A stretch of DNA of 64,000 nt, from contig CM067357.1 of the NCBI GenBank assembly GCA_034190875.2, positions 2,764,797 through 2,828,796 of the forward strand, given 5' to 3'. The DNA comes from Urechis unicinctus (taxonomy: Eukaryota; Annelida; Polychaeta; Xenopneusta; Urechidae). Below, in pieces: positions 1 to 13,093 of this stretch (the stretch's first letter is position 1; the number at the start of each line of letters is the position of its first letter). A program made the position numbers and the translations under genes. The notes beneath the pieces were generated by a model that saw only the letters and a list, made by a program, of their open reading frames with translations, made no database searches and had not been told where the DNA came from.

Positions 1-176
1 TTCCAGCGCACTCTGCATTGCTTGGTATCAACATTACAAGTATAACTGGGTCACACACACTGTTTTATAACTTGAATAACAGGCCATAGTTATACAAGAT
101 AGTTTCCTCATAACTTCATTGTATCTTTTACTCGGGGAAAAGAAAATGATTCTAGATGACTGGTAATATGAATTAC

Positions 177-3100
177 CTTTTTCTCACTCATGAGTTCTAC
201 CAGTAGATCTTCAGTTAGTTCTAGTTCCATCTCTTCGTCTTGGTTGGTTGGATGGAAGGATGCAGGCAGCTTCTTAAATTCTGTGTTGTACACCATCTGA
301 TCTGACTTGGCCGCACCAACATATGGGGACCAATTGTTGTAACTTGGCACAACATGTTCTGTGGAGGCATCATCTATAATTGATGATCAGTGCAAATACA
401 TCTGTTTAAGTACTGCTTTAATGATCTGTAGCTGCATTGCACATACACACCTAGCAACCTATCCTTCACAAATACAACTAATGATTACCAAACAACAGAG
501 GAAATAAAATCAACAAATTATACAGAAAGTAGTTGCTTGTTTCGAAGAACCTCACTCTTCACCCCCTGGGATTGAACCCACAACCTAAGGCTACATTTTG
601 CAATAAAATCTAATGACACAATATGAAAATATATATATGTACATTTGGTCATTGCAGTGGGGCTGAAATAGTAGAAAGCCAACCTGAAGATGCTGCTGAC
701 ATGATTTGCATGTCTACCCTGTCCCAGAATGAATCTTGGCATACTGTATCGGTCGCATCTTCTTGTCCACCTACATCCACCACTGACATCACACAACATG
801 AGCACAAAGTAGAATATTAGTTTCTGCAATAATCCTATCCTTCTTTGTTTTTTAACACTATCATAAACACACACTTATTTGGCAATTTCGATATACACAT
901 AGAAGTTAAGGCAAGTATGATACTAACACTTACACCGGGGGGAAAATACCACACTCAAGGCAAATAAACTCATAATCATGAGCACACAAGGCCTCATAGC
1001 TGAGGTATGCCTTTATGATCTCGTTGTGCGGGGGATAGGAGAGCTTGTTGAACAGCTGAAGCTTGTCTAATTCCCGTCCTAATGCTGTATGAGTCTACAT
1101 GATGGTTCACAACAGAGAAGAAAGTTTTAAAAAACTGCCACCGCCTGTGAAAGATGATTGATTTAACTCCACAATCATTTGCTTTAGTACAATCCAACGT
1201 AGACTAGATTATGGGTCTATCATACTAACTTGAATGCAACATCTAATCCATCTGCAAAATCGCATGGTCAAAAAGATCTTGTTCTTGTAGTTGTGAAGTC
1301 CATGTGAGGGATCGTGGTAATACACAAAGTTGCCACAACGCTGACAATTTTTTTTGAAGACTTTGATGTCTGGAACAAAAGTAACTTTGTTGTGTGAAAG
1401 TGGTGTATTTGAGAGCCAGATGAATACTTGTACGCAATGATATGTTATTCTCATGCATCCCAAATGATTAGTGAAATGATTGGTGTAAGAATAGTTCATG
1501 ATGCACCTCTTAAGGTTCAAGCCTAAAGGTCATTCAATCAAATGGTTTAAGGTTGGCATTGTAATTTCGCAACTCCACCATAGAAAAATTGTGTTAGAAT
1601 TATAACTCATTGGCTTGGATTTCAGTTATGAATTCTAGCTTGGTTTTCTTACTCGCAAGAACAAATATCGAATCTTAATGATAAGCAAATTATGCATAGG
1701 AACTACCCCAGAAAACAGACATTTGTACTAATTCATCATGGATTTGTATGTGTTGTATAAGAAGGTCAAACCACAATGTACTGCTCCCAACAGCAAACGT
1801 CATGATACACTTCTAATCAGCGACGAGGAATCACCCCTTTAACACGCTATGACTGCGGCAAATAAATTTATACTGTATACTGACCTTTTCTAATGAATTG
1901 GTAGTCGACAACTACTCCGTTATCTGTTGATAGCTTCACAGCTAAGGCATTGTCGCACCATGGGCCGTCATTCTCCGATGGAATGAGGGAAGTAAATTCT
2001 ACTGATGCGTCGAAATCCACGAATGACTCCGGATCGTACCTCTTCTTGCAGAGATATTCGATCCAATCCCTTGTTCTTTTAGCAATAGTTTCTTTCGACA
2101 CATTTGGACAGTCACCTGTATGGGATACGTTTTGTTTTGTTTGCATTGTATGACCCAGCGAACTGAGGCCTTACGTACACAATTGTGGGTTGATCCCACA
2201 CAAGGGCAGTTGATGGTGTCTTCGGTCACTGTGAGGAGGACTCTTCCCAACTGACACCACTGCTTCACATTTCCAGTGTAGACACTGTTGGGGACACACT
2301 GTAAGGCCACTTAACCACCAAGGGGCTTTGATGCTGGTCAGCCTTGCTCTTTAGGTTTTGGACCTGCACTTTCATGGTGGTAGATAGAGAAGCCTGTTCG
2401 ATCGGGGGATACAGGCTCTCTTCTACATAGCTGGAAGTATTAATGGATCTGCTAAGATGTAGGCAGACGAAGTTCTGCTTCCCACGAGCAGCTGGAGCCA
2501 TATTTTCTTGGCATCTATCATCTGTGCATGTCATTCCCTGGTTCATTCCATGGGTTTTCACCTTCACATGCAAAGGTCTAACTGGTCCTGAACCAGTATG
2601 TTTTTCTACAAGAAAAAGTCCAGCCTTGTCGACGCAACAGCTAGGGTCTTTGGATGGTTCCTTTTGGTGTGTCTTTAAGTGCCTTCTGACATTTTTCTTC
2701 GAAACTTTCTTTTTGCATACATAGCATTGAGTTGTTGCCAGTTTCCTGCCTTCATCAGGAGGGACAATGGCTACTTCAGGGTGTACAGCATTTGAGTCAT
2801 TGCACGGCACTGGATTCGCTGTGTATGGTTGACAGATGACGGAACAGTGTCATCAACCAAGTCTAGAGGCTCAGCAACTTCAGAAAAGCAAGGACACTTT
2901 TTTACGTGGTGTTCTGCTGTTCGCGTCATTCGTCCGCACACACAGTGATAATGTGAGCGTCTGTGCTCCATGCATGGCAAACGGCATATCAGGAATCTCT
3001 TCCCTGCAACAATTATACATTTCCATATCATCCACATATAAAGTTAAAAAAAAGTAAATGTATTGTAGAGGCATAAATACAAAGCCTTATATTCTAGAAA

Positions 3101-4373
3101 CATAAAAATGGCCCCACAGCTCTGGCGCTTTTGACTATTTTATTTTCAAATAAGTTTTATGACTGAATTTAATCATAACATCTATGATTCAATAATGTAT
3201 TCAACTGGACACAACAACCCACTCAGTAATTCAATCACAAGGAAAATGTAAGCTTAAAAGTGATGGTCAGTGCATTCAGTCCATTTAACCAAGTCTATTA
3301 ACAAAACATACCACCAGAATGTATCAGATATTCCTTATGTGAGGGTGTCAATTAGGGAAGGGTTTGGGAGTCATCATTAACATCTGCATCTTAGGTCCCA
3401 CCAGACTTAACATTTAGCCTACTATTAATTACAAATGATTTTCAGGCTACATAGTAACTAATTTCCAATTCCCTGTTAGGTTTACATGGTATAATAGATA
3501 AGTCGTAGATCAAAGGTGTTGATTGGGTGAACGACCTATTTTAGACATTGAAATGGAGTGGGGGGGGGGTTGTCAATGTGTTATTTGGCTGTGCTAGCTT
3601 GCTTTATAGCAAAATGTGGTTTACAAAATAACAGAAAGATGGACAGACATAGGCTTGAGCTCTCCTAAAACCAGAGCTAATACATTGTAACCTCAAACTC
3701 AAAGGTATTTACCTATGTGCAAGAGAAAACATATCTTTACAAACACAAAAACATACAAGAGCATCAGAAAGCCTGGTGCATTTCACATGGTGGGAAGATA
3801 GGAGCATACACCTCTTCTCATTAGGCTACCCTCTTAGCAAGGGGAGTGAAACCCTCTCAGCAAAGCTGATGTAGTGAATCACAACAGCTGTTAGAATGGC
3901 TTGTTGCCGGGTTATAATGACCTTAACTGTTTCAGAGGCAGAAGGGTATGGTGTGGTTCTGTTTGTTTTCTTGACTTTACTCACCCTTTACTGGAAATGT
4001 CCCACAATTATACTCAGTATCATATTCAGACAGGTAAATCAACACGGCTCATTTATCTTGTTTAGTGCGTACCTAGAGGAGTATAAGCACTTATGAAAGC
4101 ACCCATTCATTCATTCCAGCCACACACTCAATAGTAGATATCATTCTGAACAAGTTATGTAGATGGATATGGGGATGGCAGCTGAGGAGAAAGATACAAA
4201 ATGGCACCTTACCAGAGCAAGAAAAACTGTGGCTCTCATGGAATCTGACCAAATGCCGCTTTATAGCTTTCGGTGTAGAGAACATGAACTTGTCCAAGGG
4301 ACACAGGGGACATGGTGCACAGACAGGGAAGAGACGAGGGATGATGAGCCGACATCGGCATCGATAATAGACT
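177..4373 (-). CDS. KDZ-transposase-like, HMGXB3-related zinc-finger gene (3' end outside window)
   Basis: Not a standard housekeeping gene. Exons proposed from splice borders and reading frame, 5' to 3': 4213-4373, about 2811-3003, about 2390-2810, 2175-2298, 1885-2115, 1230-1426, about 935-1094, 684-782, 177-358; the gene continues past base 1. Visible motifs: a CPLC...H-x4-H finger in the first exon, a CVCG/HHVKKC cysteine cluster in the second, a CYVCKKK...HLKTH finger in the third, a SWIM-like CPC...C group at about 2190-2220, CQRCG...HGLHNYKNK at about 1280-1340, CLECGIFPP near 945 and a VPSYNNWSPYVG block near 320-350. From memory, the cysteine clusters and the block order resemble the KDZ transposase-derived part of HMGXB3 and its many invertebrate relatives. 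Joins 4213/3003, 2175/2115, 1885/1426, 1230/1094 and 684/358 keep phase; joins near 2810 and 935/782 do not, so the copy may be decayed. The role is unknown; a DNA-binding, transposon-derived protein is the inference. Confidence 0.55.
3005..4212. other. Intron with dispersed repeat copy A
   Basis: This stretch lies between the first two proposed exons of the zinc-finger gene. About 3100-3700 holds a diverged copy of a noncoding repeat seen again at 22.2-23.0 kb and 29.0-29.6 kb. A run of G lies near 3562. No convincing coding exon was seen; the small open frames at 3896-4096 and 4163-4375 have no recognisable motif. Confidence 0.5.
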
Positions 4374-4726
4374 GATGATTACCTTTAAAAGCAAATGAAA
4401 ATCTTCGATAGCATTAACCAGGATACAATGTAGGATATGTTCTTGATAGATATGATCAATAAAGAACACCTATATAGACCATAATTTAGAGCAACGGAGT
4501 AAGAATGGACATCATAAAAAACTAAAGAGAGCTTTAAGATTAACAGCTTTACTGACAACAAAAGGCACAGTACCGTCCATCTGCTGGGGAGTTCTACCAA
4601 ATTCTCTGGTGGCAAGCTCGACAGAAAGGTCTCTCCAAGTCACCTCCAACTTCTGTAGCTGATCTACAAAGGCCATCAAATATCAATTCTATGAGAACAC
4701 AAACAAAGCATTGGCGTATCCATTTG

Positions 4727-5690
4727 GAACACACTGGGTCACCCTCTCCATCTGACTCTATTGGTGTATCCATTGGGAGCCCACTGGATCGACCTCCCGT
4801 CCTCTCTATTAGATACCATGTATTCTGGGTCCACTGGGTCGACCTCTCCTCCTCTCTATTAGATACCATGTATTCGGGGTCCACTGGGTCGACCTCCCGT
4901 CCTCTCTAGTGGATACGATGTATTCTGGGTCCACTGGGTCGACCTCTCCTCCTCTCTATTAGATGCAATGTATTCTGGGTCCATCGACTCTCCTGTATTA
5001 GATACAATGGGGTCCACTGGGTCGACCTCTCCTCCTCTCTATTAGATACGATGTATTCGGGGTCCACTGGGTCGACCTCTCCTCCTCTCTATTAGATACA
5101 ATGGGGTCCACTGGGTCGACTCTCCACTGGATGTATTCAGGGTCCACTGGGTCGACCTCTCCTCCTCTCTATTAGATACAATGTATTCGGGGTCCACTGG
5201 GTCGACCTCCCGTCCTCTCTGTAGCGTACGATGTATTCTGGGTCCACTGGGTCGACCTCCCGTCCTCTCCATAACATACGATGTATTCGGGGTCCACTGG
5301 GTCGACCTCCCGTCCTCTCCATAACATACGATGTATTAGGGGTCCACTGGGTCGACCTCTCCTCCTCTCTTTTCGATACAATGTATTCTGGGTCCACTGG
5401 GTCGACCTCTCCTCCTCTCTATTAGATACGATGTATTCGGGGTCAACTGGGTCGACCTCTCCTCCTCTCTATTAGATACAATGTATTCGGGGTCCACTGG
5501 GTCGACCTCCCGTCGTCTCTAGTGGATACGATGTATTCTGGGTCCACTGGGTCGACCTCTCCTCCTCTCTATTTGATACGTTGTATTCGGGGTCCACTGG
5601 GTCGACCTCCCGTCCTCTCTATTAGATACAATGTATTCGGGGTCCACTGGGTCATCCTCCCTACCTCCCTCTAATCATTGGTGTACCCAT
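4727..5690. repeat. 50-bp minisatellite
   Basis: About 18 copies of a unit near 50 bp containing GGTCCACTGGGTCGACCTC, followed by CTCTCTATTAGATAC and ATGTATTC. Some units are shortened (near 4975-5010 and 5100-5140). A lone partial unit, ATGGGTCGACCTCTTCTCCTC, lies about 400 bp further on near 6088. The open frames on both strands here come from the repeat and show no sign of coding function. Confidence 0.95.
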
Positions 5691-8160
5691 TATTCAAATA
5701 AACTACGTAGTCTATATCTTTTTATGAGCCGGCACAAACATTTCCCCTAGGCGTCCACAAAATTCATAGCAGCCAACTTTAAGGAATATTGCGATATATT
5801 TTGATATATTTCGATTGATATGCCACTCTTTAAACTATGCATCTGTCACTATCTACGCTCACAGAAACATTCCACTTTATATAAGTGGTTTTGTTTATAT
5901 ATAATAAGTCGTAATTTACCTGATAAATTGCTTTCCATGTCTAGTTTCCGCGTCTCGACGAGAAAAGGCGAACACAGCAATGGAAGTTTCCGCCTCACCA
6001 CGTGGAAATAGTCGAGAGATGCCAAGGAAAACAAAAACGAATGCTCCCTTGGTGTTACGCATCGGGTCGACACAACTGGCTCCTGGGGCCCGATGGGTCG
6101 ACCTCTTCTCCTCGAGTGTTATATAATTGGGGCGTATATCCTCCCCTAAACGAAATGGTTATTGCCACGCAGGCGTGCGAACAAAAATTGGAGATTTCCT
6201 TATTCGCACGCCGGACGCATGCGCTTTGGGTGGGCATGCCTCGTTTTCGCTTGTGTAGGGCAGAGCGCGAAGTAGGCAAAGAAACTCCGCCTCTGACAGC
6301 TCCGCACTGTTTACTACTTTCGATTTCTCACATCCGAGCTGTAGTGTCATCAGATCATCAAAACACCAGGGGCGAGTTGCCTTGCCTAAGCGAGAAGCAG
6401 CATTTACTTTGTTAACCATTGAGGCGGAAAATGAGATATACGTGGGATTAGAATAGAACTACATGTCGGTCAAGAGTTTAAAAATTTTGAAACGTTCAGG
6501 AAAGGTTTGATGATATATGAGGAAGAAATATTCGTTAAATTCATCAAGATTGCATCTAAGACAGTGGGAGCGAAGAATAAAGGAGGGAAAAGCTAAATAC
6601 CAAGCAAACAAATTCCATTTTTGTTAAATGACAGATAATTTATCTTATCTTATCTATTCCCACGCTGGCGTGCGAATATGTTGAGCGCATCACACTATTC
6701 CCAAGCCGGCGTGCGAATACCATGATCATGCTCTACTATTCGCACGCCGGCTAGTGAATAAGCTTGACAACGTTCGCTATTCCCAAGCCGGCGTGCGAAT
6801 AACCTCTTCCCTTTCTAAAACCAAGTATTCTGTACCCAGGAGATACCGCCACACAACGCTTCATGTCCCAGTAGTATAGTCCCAGTACGCCTCGACCCGC
6901 TCATTATAATCAATACTTGATTATCAAAACATTGGTATTAATCACCAAGCACAGTTTGCATTGACTGAGTTGGATATCATAAGGAGGCGAAGTTGATATA
7001 TTATATAGTTAAGAATGTGCCACAAATGTAGCGCAGCAGGCCAACAGTCGATCGAGTTCTACCTTGTTGGTCTAACAGGAGAACCCACTTTTATCAGTAG
7101 ATTGACAAACATGCTTAATTCATCACAACGCACTGAGAAGGATGTACAGACACCAAAGGTGAGAGTTGTAACTGAATTTAATTGCTATGGGTTTTTTTTA
7201 ACCAATCTCCAGGCGAACACTTGATATTCGATTAATTTCTAACTTTTCGGCGAAATTCCACTCCGAATTCTGGTGGGAAGAATTCCCTGAACCGGTATCT
7301 TGCATGACAGTGTCATACCGTTATTGTCATCATCCGCCTGATATTACTTTTCACAGGTGAGTCAATTTAAACTAGATTTACACCTTATAACTCTCTGACC
7401 TAGTTGCTTTTTCCTCTCCTTTATTAAGCATCACAACAAGTCCATTTCCAATCGGCTTATGTAGCGCAATCTCGCCGCCATATTGGAAATTAGTTGGAAA
7501 AGTTAATCGCCTCCCATAGTTTAGGCGAGTATGCATATTTACAAGTTATTGCGGGTGCTGAAACTCATTCGCTGTAGGTAATTATGATTACTTATTAAAT
7601 TGCACATTTTACATCAGGTGAACATCGTGAAGGTAAGGTCGTATCATCGAGTTTTCTTCATTGGCGCGGCTATTTTCGAGAACCAAGAGCTCCACTCGGT
7701 TCAAAAAGAGCTACACAAATGAACCATCCCATTTCACCTCTGGTAATGAATTTTCCAGAAGTTCGGTTTGCTTACTGGTTGCCAGGTTTCCCTTATTGAT
7801 CATACATGGCAAGTTAATGTATCAGTGTTATATCGCTAGCGGGAACAGTATTATAGGTCAGTATTATTTCGTGGTCTACCCCCCTGCCCATCCGTCAATG
7901 CCCATTTGTAATCATGTTTACCCCCCACCTTACAATATAATAGCTATCACATCATCATAATGAAGCCCGACCAGGCAAAATATCCTCAGCGTTCACCCTA
8001 TCATACCAGATATCGAAGTGTTTTGAATGCACAGCAGTCAAAAGCAACATGAGTATGAAAGTGATATGCAGGTGTAGGTCATTTGAGAACTGATATCAAA
8101 TGTTCAAACGTACCATACGTTCTCCATCCATTTATTCCACCAGCCAGATGACGATTCCCT
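5691..8160. other. Intergenic stretch with GCCGGCGTGCGAAT palindromes
   Basis: No gene recognised. Between about 6155 and 6800 there are at least six near-palindromic blocks around a core resembling ATTCCCAAGCCGGCGTGCGAAT. A small frame at 7015-7224 ends in a good donor-like AAAG|GTGAGA near 7160 and could be an exon, but its peptide was not recognised. The rest of the stretch shows no feature I can support. Confidence 0.5.
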
Positions 8161-8164
8161 CTTT

Positions 8165-9682
8165 CCTTCCCGTGTTCCTGAGTCCGACATTGAAATAAGG
8201 ACTTCATCAATATGAGTGTATCCCCGCTTATAACATCTTCATCAATATGAGTGTAGCCCCGCTTATAACGTCTTATCAATATGAGTGTAGCCCCCGCTTA
8301 TAAAGTCTTCATCAATATGAGTGTAGCCCCGTTTATAACGTCTTATCAATATGGGTGTAGCCCCGCTTATAACGTCTTATCAATATGAGTGTAACCCCGC
8401 TTATAACGTCTTATCAATATGAGTGTAGCCCCGCTTATAACGTCTTATCAATATGAGTGTAGCCCCGCTTATAACGTCTTATCAATATGAGTGTAGCCCC
8501 GCTTATAACGTCTTCATCAATATGAGTGTAGCCCCGCTTATAACGTCTTATCAATATGAGTGTAGCCCCGCTTATAACGTCTTATCAATATGAGTGTAGC
8601 CCCGCTTATAACGTCTTATCAATATGAGTGTAGCCCCGCTTATAACGTCTTCATCAATATGAGTGTAGCCCCGCTTATAACGTCTTATCAATATGAGTGT
8701 AGCCCCGCTTATAACGTCTTTATCAATATGAGTGTAGCCCCGCTTATAAAGTCTTCATCAATATGAGTGTAGCCCCGCCTATAAAGTCTTATCGTCTTTA
8801 TCAATATGAGTGTAGCCCCCCGCTTATAACGTCTTCATCAATATGAGTGTAGCCCCGCTTATAACGTCTTATCAATATGAGTGTAGCCCCGCTTATAACG
8901 TCTTATCAATATGAGTGTAGCCCCGCTTATAAAGTCTTATCAATATGAGTGTAGCCCCCCCTTATAACGTCTTCATCAATATGAAGCCCGCTTATAACGT
9001 TCATCAATATGAGTGTAGCCCCGCTTATAACGTCTTATCAATATGAGTGTAGCCCCGCTTATAACGTCTTATCAATATGAGTGTAGCCCCGCTTATAACG
9101 TCTTATCAATATGAGTGTAGCCCCGCTTATAACGTCTTATCAATATGAGTGTAGCCCCGCTTATAACGTCTTATCAATATGAGTGTAGCCCCGCTTATAA
9201 CGTCTTATCAATATGAGTGTAGCCCCGCTTATAACGTCTTATCAATATGAGTGTAGCCCCGCTTATAACGTCTTATCAATATGAGTGAGTGTTAGCCCCG
9301 CTTATATAAGTGTAGCCCCGCTTATAACGTCTTATCAATATGAGTGTAGCTCCGCTTATAACGTCTTATCAATATGAGTGTAGCCCCGTCTTATCAATAT
9401 GAGTGTAGCCCCGCTTATAACGTCTTATCAATTATAACGTCTTATCAATATGAGTGTAGCCCCGCTTATAACGTCTTATCAATATGAGTGTAGCCCCCCG
9501 CTTATAACGTCTTATCAATATGAGTGTAGCCCCGCTTATAACGTCTTCATCAATATGAGTGTAGCCCCGCTTATAACGTCTTATCAATATGAGTGTAGCC
9601 CCGCTTATAACGTCTTATCAATATGAGTGTAGCCCCGCTTATAACGTCTTATCAATATGAGTGTAGCCCCGCTTATAACTTA
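8165..9682. repeat. 34-bp satellite array
   Basis: Roughly 43 head-to-tail copies of a 34-35 bp unit built of CTTATCAATATGAGTG followed by TAGCCCCGCTTATAACGT. Variants are single extra bases (CTTCATCAA for CTTATCAA), AAAGTC for AACGTC, and a few broken units near 8985, 9290 and 9400. The array is very homogeneous, which suggests recent expansion. There is no open frame across it and no spacer variation. Confidence 0.97.
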
Positions 9683-9689
9683 TGTTTCA

Positions 9690-10760
9690 TTGGTCGTTTT
9701 ATATCTTGCGTTTTAGCCTCGATATAGGTCATCCTGTGATGTTACCGACGCTGTAGATGGTAGGAACCAACATGGCGGCAGGGAAATGCGAATGTACTTG
9801 ACTGAAACATTTTCTGTTCTGTGTGATGATGTAGCATTAAGGCACGCATGATGTTCACACAGCGAGGGTCACACAGCAAATGAGTATATTGCTCCAGCAT
9901 CAGACTCATCAACCCTAACTAAACCTAAGGGGCTGCTGAACGATGGCGAATCGGGTCAAAAGCGTCGAATTATCCCACGAGGTAGTTACGTCACCCCACG
10001 AGATAAATCATTTATCTCGTGGAATAGTTTCATTCTCCTGTGGTATAATTCAAACTTTTAACCGGAATCTCCGTAAAAATGTCGGCTGGTCTTGCTTGTG
10101 TTTGCCGAATGTGACGACAGCTGGTTATATTGTACAACATTGAGTTTGGACGGTTATTGGTGGAGAAAATAATCTATATGCAAATACTGATAGAGCACCT
10201 GTGCAAATAATAACGATTACCCCGCGGATTATGGTAAAATCGTTGGGCTATACTCCATGATAGCAGTTACCGTATAACCCTCAGTATGGACAATCTAGTA
10301 TATACACAAGACCCCTGTTTCCAGACATATGTTAAAGTAAAGGGGATGTCATGTTTTGCTATAAAAGGATGTGTTTATTTGAATGAAGACTTCGTTCAAA
10401 GCAGTGTCGACATTATGATGTCAAAGAGAGTGGGATCAAAGGATGGTATTGCACCTTTGCACCTACTCGCGCGTTGTGATAAGCTGTAGCGACCCCAAAG
10501 TCAATTGGTTATACAAAGAGAAAATCTTAGGAATGTTTAATTATGCCTTTTTCCTATTATCCTTAGCACAAATATATTCTGCCAGGTCTATGGTGAATAT
10601 GAAATATATTTAAATGTTCCATTTACACAACAGCACTGTGAGCCGCTAGTCACTGATGGAATGATCAGACTTGTGCATCAAGCAGGTCGTCATCCCTTAG
10701 TTAACTGAAGGTTATTGCTCATGCGATTTTGCAGTCCGTTTTATCTACATAAGTAATGCC
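9690..10760. other. Intergenic stretch with a perfect hairpin
   Basis: Bases 9996-10022 form a 12-bp perfect inverted repeat (CCACGAGATAAA and its complement) around a 3-base loop. A frame at 10286-10489 (67 codons) has ordinary composition, but its peptide was not recognised. Nothing else can be supported here. Confidence 0.4.
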
Positions 10761-10769
10761 ATTGTATGG

Positions 10770-11315
10770 TGGAAAGCCGAGGATCAGAGATGCTGTGACG
10801 CATTGACTCACTCAGATCAGCGAGCCGAGGATCAGAGATGCTGTGACCCATTGACTCCAACAGATCAGCGAGCCGAGGATCGGAGATGCTGTGACGCATT
10901 GACTCACACAGATCAGCGAGCCGAGGATCAGAGATGCTGTGACGCATTGACTCCAACAGATCAGCGAGCCGAGGATCAGAGATGCTGTGTCACATTGACT
11001 CACACAGATCAGCGAGCCGAGGATCAGAGATGCTGTGTCGCATTGACTCACACAGATCAGCGAGCCGAGGATCAGAGATGCTGTGTCACATTGACTCCAA
11101 CAGATCAGCAAGCCGAGGATCAGAGATGCTGTGTCACATTGACTCACACAGATCAGCGAGCAGAGGATCAGAGATGCTGTGACGCATTGACTCACACAGA
11201 TCAGCGAGCCTAGGATCAGAGATGCTGTGTCGCATTGACTCACACAGATCAGCGAGCAGAGGATCAGAGATGCTGTGTCGCAATGACTCACACAGATCAG
11301 CTAGCCGAGGATCAT
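10770..11315. repeat. 48-bp minisatellite
   Basis: About 11 copies of a 48-bp unit with core GAGCCGAGGATCAGAGATGC, then TGTGACGCATTGACTC and ACACAGATCAGC. The unit length is a multiple of three and contains few stops, so long frames appear on both strands (10803-11213 plus, 10812-11291 minus). Each simply repeats 16 residues, so they are taken as by-products of the repeat. Confidence 0.95.
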
Positions 11316-11562
11316 TAATTAATCTGAGGTGGATATCACTCTCATTCCCTGTCTGCAGTCAAGAACACGGTGTCGGCTCCCGTAGAGTCTGTCTGTTTAG
11401 GGGCATGGCTCAGAGAAGATTTGGTTATCGACAACTTCCTTCTCAGCAGAATCTGCAACATTTAGCACCCGCTGTGCATTCATTTGATGAACTGAGAGGG
11501 TAACAATCCCAGCTGAATCATCAACCTCTAAACTGGGACCTAAAGTATCCTGACTTTTAAGT

Positions 11563-11787
11563 TCAAATTTCTCCTGTATATGCTTGAAGCTCCAGAGGCC
11601 AGGTGGGAGACTGGAACGTTTTTAACCCCTCTAGCCCAGAACCATCTGGCAGCCATAGAAGGGGCACATCTGATTCAATGTTATACCAACCCACAGTATA
11701 CATGATTGACCTAAGACCTACGTATAGATCACCTGCAGTGTTGTCAATAGCATTTTGCAGGGACACAGCATCGCCGCATTTGAACAT
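11563..11787 (-). pseudogene. Virion-type gene fragment of endogenous Maverick/adintovirus-like element
   Basis: A 75-codon frame starts at the ATG at 11787-11785 and ends at 11563. It starts 26 bases from, and divergent to, the plus-strand gene at 11813. The start has the motif MFKCGD, and a central TVGWYNI block is recalled from uncharacterised proteins of Maverick/adintovirus-like elements in marine invertebrate genomes. The frame is short, and the leftward continuation toward 11404 is in other frames, so it is read as truncated. The function is not known; a structural role is an inference from the company it keeps. Confidence 0.45.
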
Positions 11788-11812
11788 TTGACAGAGTGTG
11801 ATACATAGCACT

Positions 11813-13093
11813 ATGAATAAACAAGCCTTTAATTTCAATACGAATAAAACGTACAAAACCGGCCCGGTATACCTACCCCATATTGCCCGCGAGGATCTGA
11901 CACATCTCCTCTTCCAGGTAAAATCAGATAATATCACAGATGCGTTTGGTGTAGAGTTCTCCAACCTGTTTGATAAATACGTGGTGCAAAACATAAGTGA
12001 CGACAGCCTTGTAGTTGGCTGGAGAACCAACCACATCCAATACTGGCAGGACCAGGTAAACTTTGTTGTATGGTGTGCAATAAGCGGCTGCGGAGTTTCT
12101 GCCCTGTACCACCTCAAATCTGATTCCCCAGCACTAAGTAACCTCTACAGGTTCCACATCTACTACACAATCCAGAGACTTTTAGACGAAATGAGAATAA
12201 CACTGCCGGATGACGCCACTAGGTCGGCTACCAACAATACCTTCGACAAGAGAATCTACCACCAGCTCTGCCACGAGTTTGGGGTTGACGAAAACAGCGA
12301 CTGGAGGATGCCAGGCGGCAACCAGGGTTTAGGGCGGATGTATTTCACCGACCCCAAAACACACAAGGTACGGGTGATCACTCATTATGGAAACCCCCAC
12401 CTCTACGAATCCGTCAGGCAAACCTTTGAGAAATCAAACAACGGGTTTGTTTTCCAGGGTGGCAAGCTGCACATTGTTTCATAAAGCAAGACCAAGAGTG
12501 GGCAAACATCGCCTGGAGCACCTTCATCCTGGAAAAATCGGAGGGGTTCACATCCCCAGGTATCTCACGGATTAACCACAGCATCAGGACTTATGTCTGG
12601 GCCATTCTTAGTGCTCAGGCGCAGACCCGCTCAGAGATACTAGGTGTTGAAACGTCCTTTGATGCCCAAAAGCAATTTCAGGCCAACGTTGAGGATGCCA
12701 TCAACTACCCAGTGGACATTCCTTCATCCATCCGACGGTATCAAAACGTCCTCCAGAATGCCTCCTCAAAGGTTGATTATGTGTTTGGAACGGGCCTGTA
12801 CATGGCTCCGTCTGATATGAGCCTCGCCATGGAGACGTTGCTGGGTACAACAATCTGATTACTATTGCAACTGAGAAGCAGCAGATCGGCAGCAATGCTG
12901 ATGTCAACTTGGTTCCGGTGGTTCCAGATAGAGGAAGCTTTGACCCTCCGCCAGATACAGATATGGAACTCCCCTCTTCAGGCCCGGCCCCTGTGGCCGA
13001 GACCGGTATGCGTGGAGTGCATGAGGATGAGAAAACCCCTCTTATTGTAGGCGGAATCGCTATAGGCTTAGCTGTGCTTTGGTTTGCTTCGTA
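11813..13093 (+). pseudogene. Frameshifted virion-type gene of the same endogenous element
   Basis: Coding signal begins at ATG 11813 (an upstream in-frame start lies at 11798) and runs to a stop at 12482. It continues in a second frame from about 12475 to a stop near 12860, and in a third frame from about 12843 to 13093. Two small frame breaks, near 12475 and 12840, therefore interrupt one gene of about 425 codons. The end has an acidic, proline-rich stretch followed by a hydrophobic segment (IVGGIAIGLAVLWFA) and a stop directly after it, so a C-terminal membrane anchor is likely. No enzyme motif is visible. A virion or membrane protein of a Maverick/adintovirus-like element is inferred. Confidence 0.5.

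Noticed and set aside
8165-9682. Regular direct repeats that could be taken for a CRISPR array
   Set aside because: Units abut directly with no variable spacers, and the surrounding genes are those of an animal.
10803-11291. Frames of 136 and 159 codons on opposite strands
   Set aside because: By-products of a 48-bp repeat; same 16 residues over and over.
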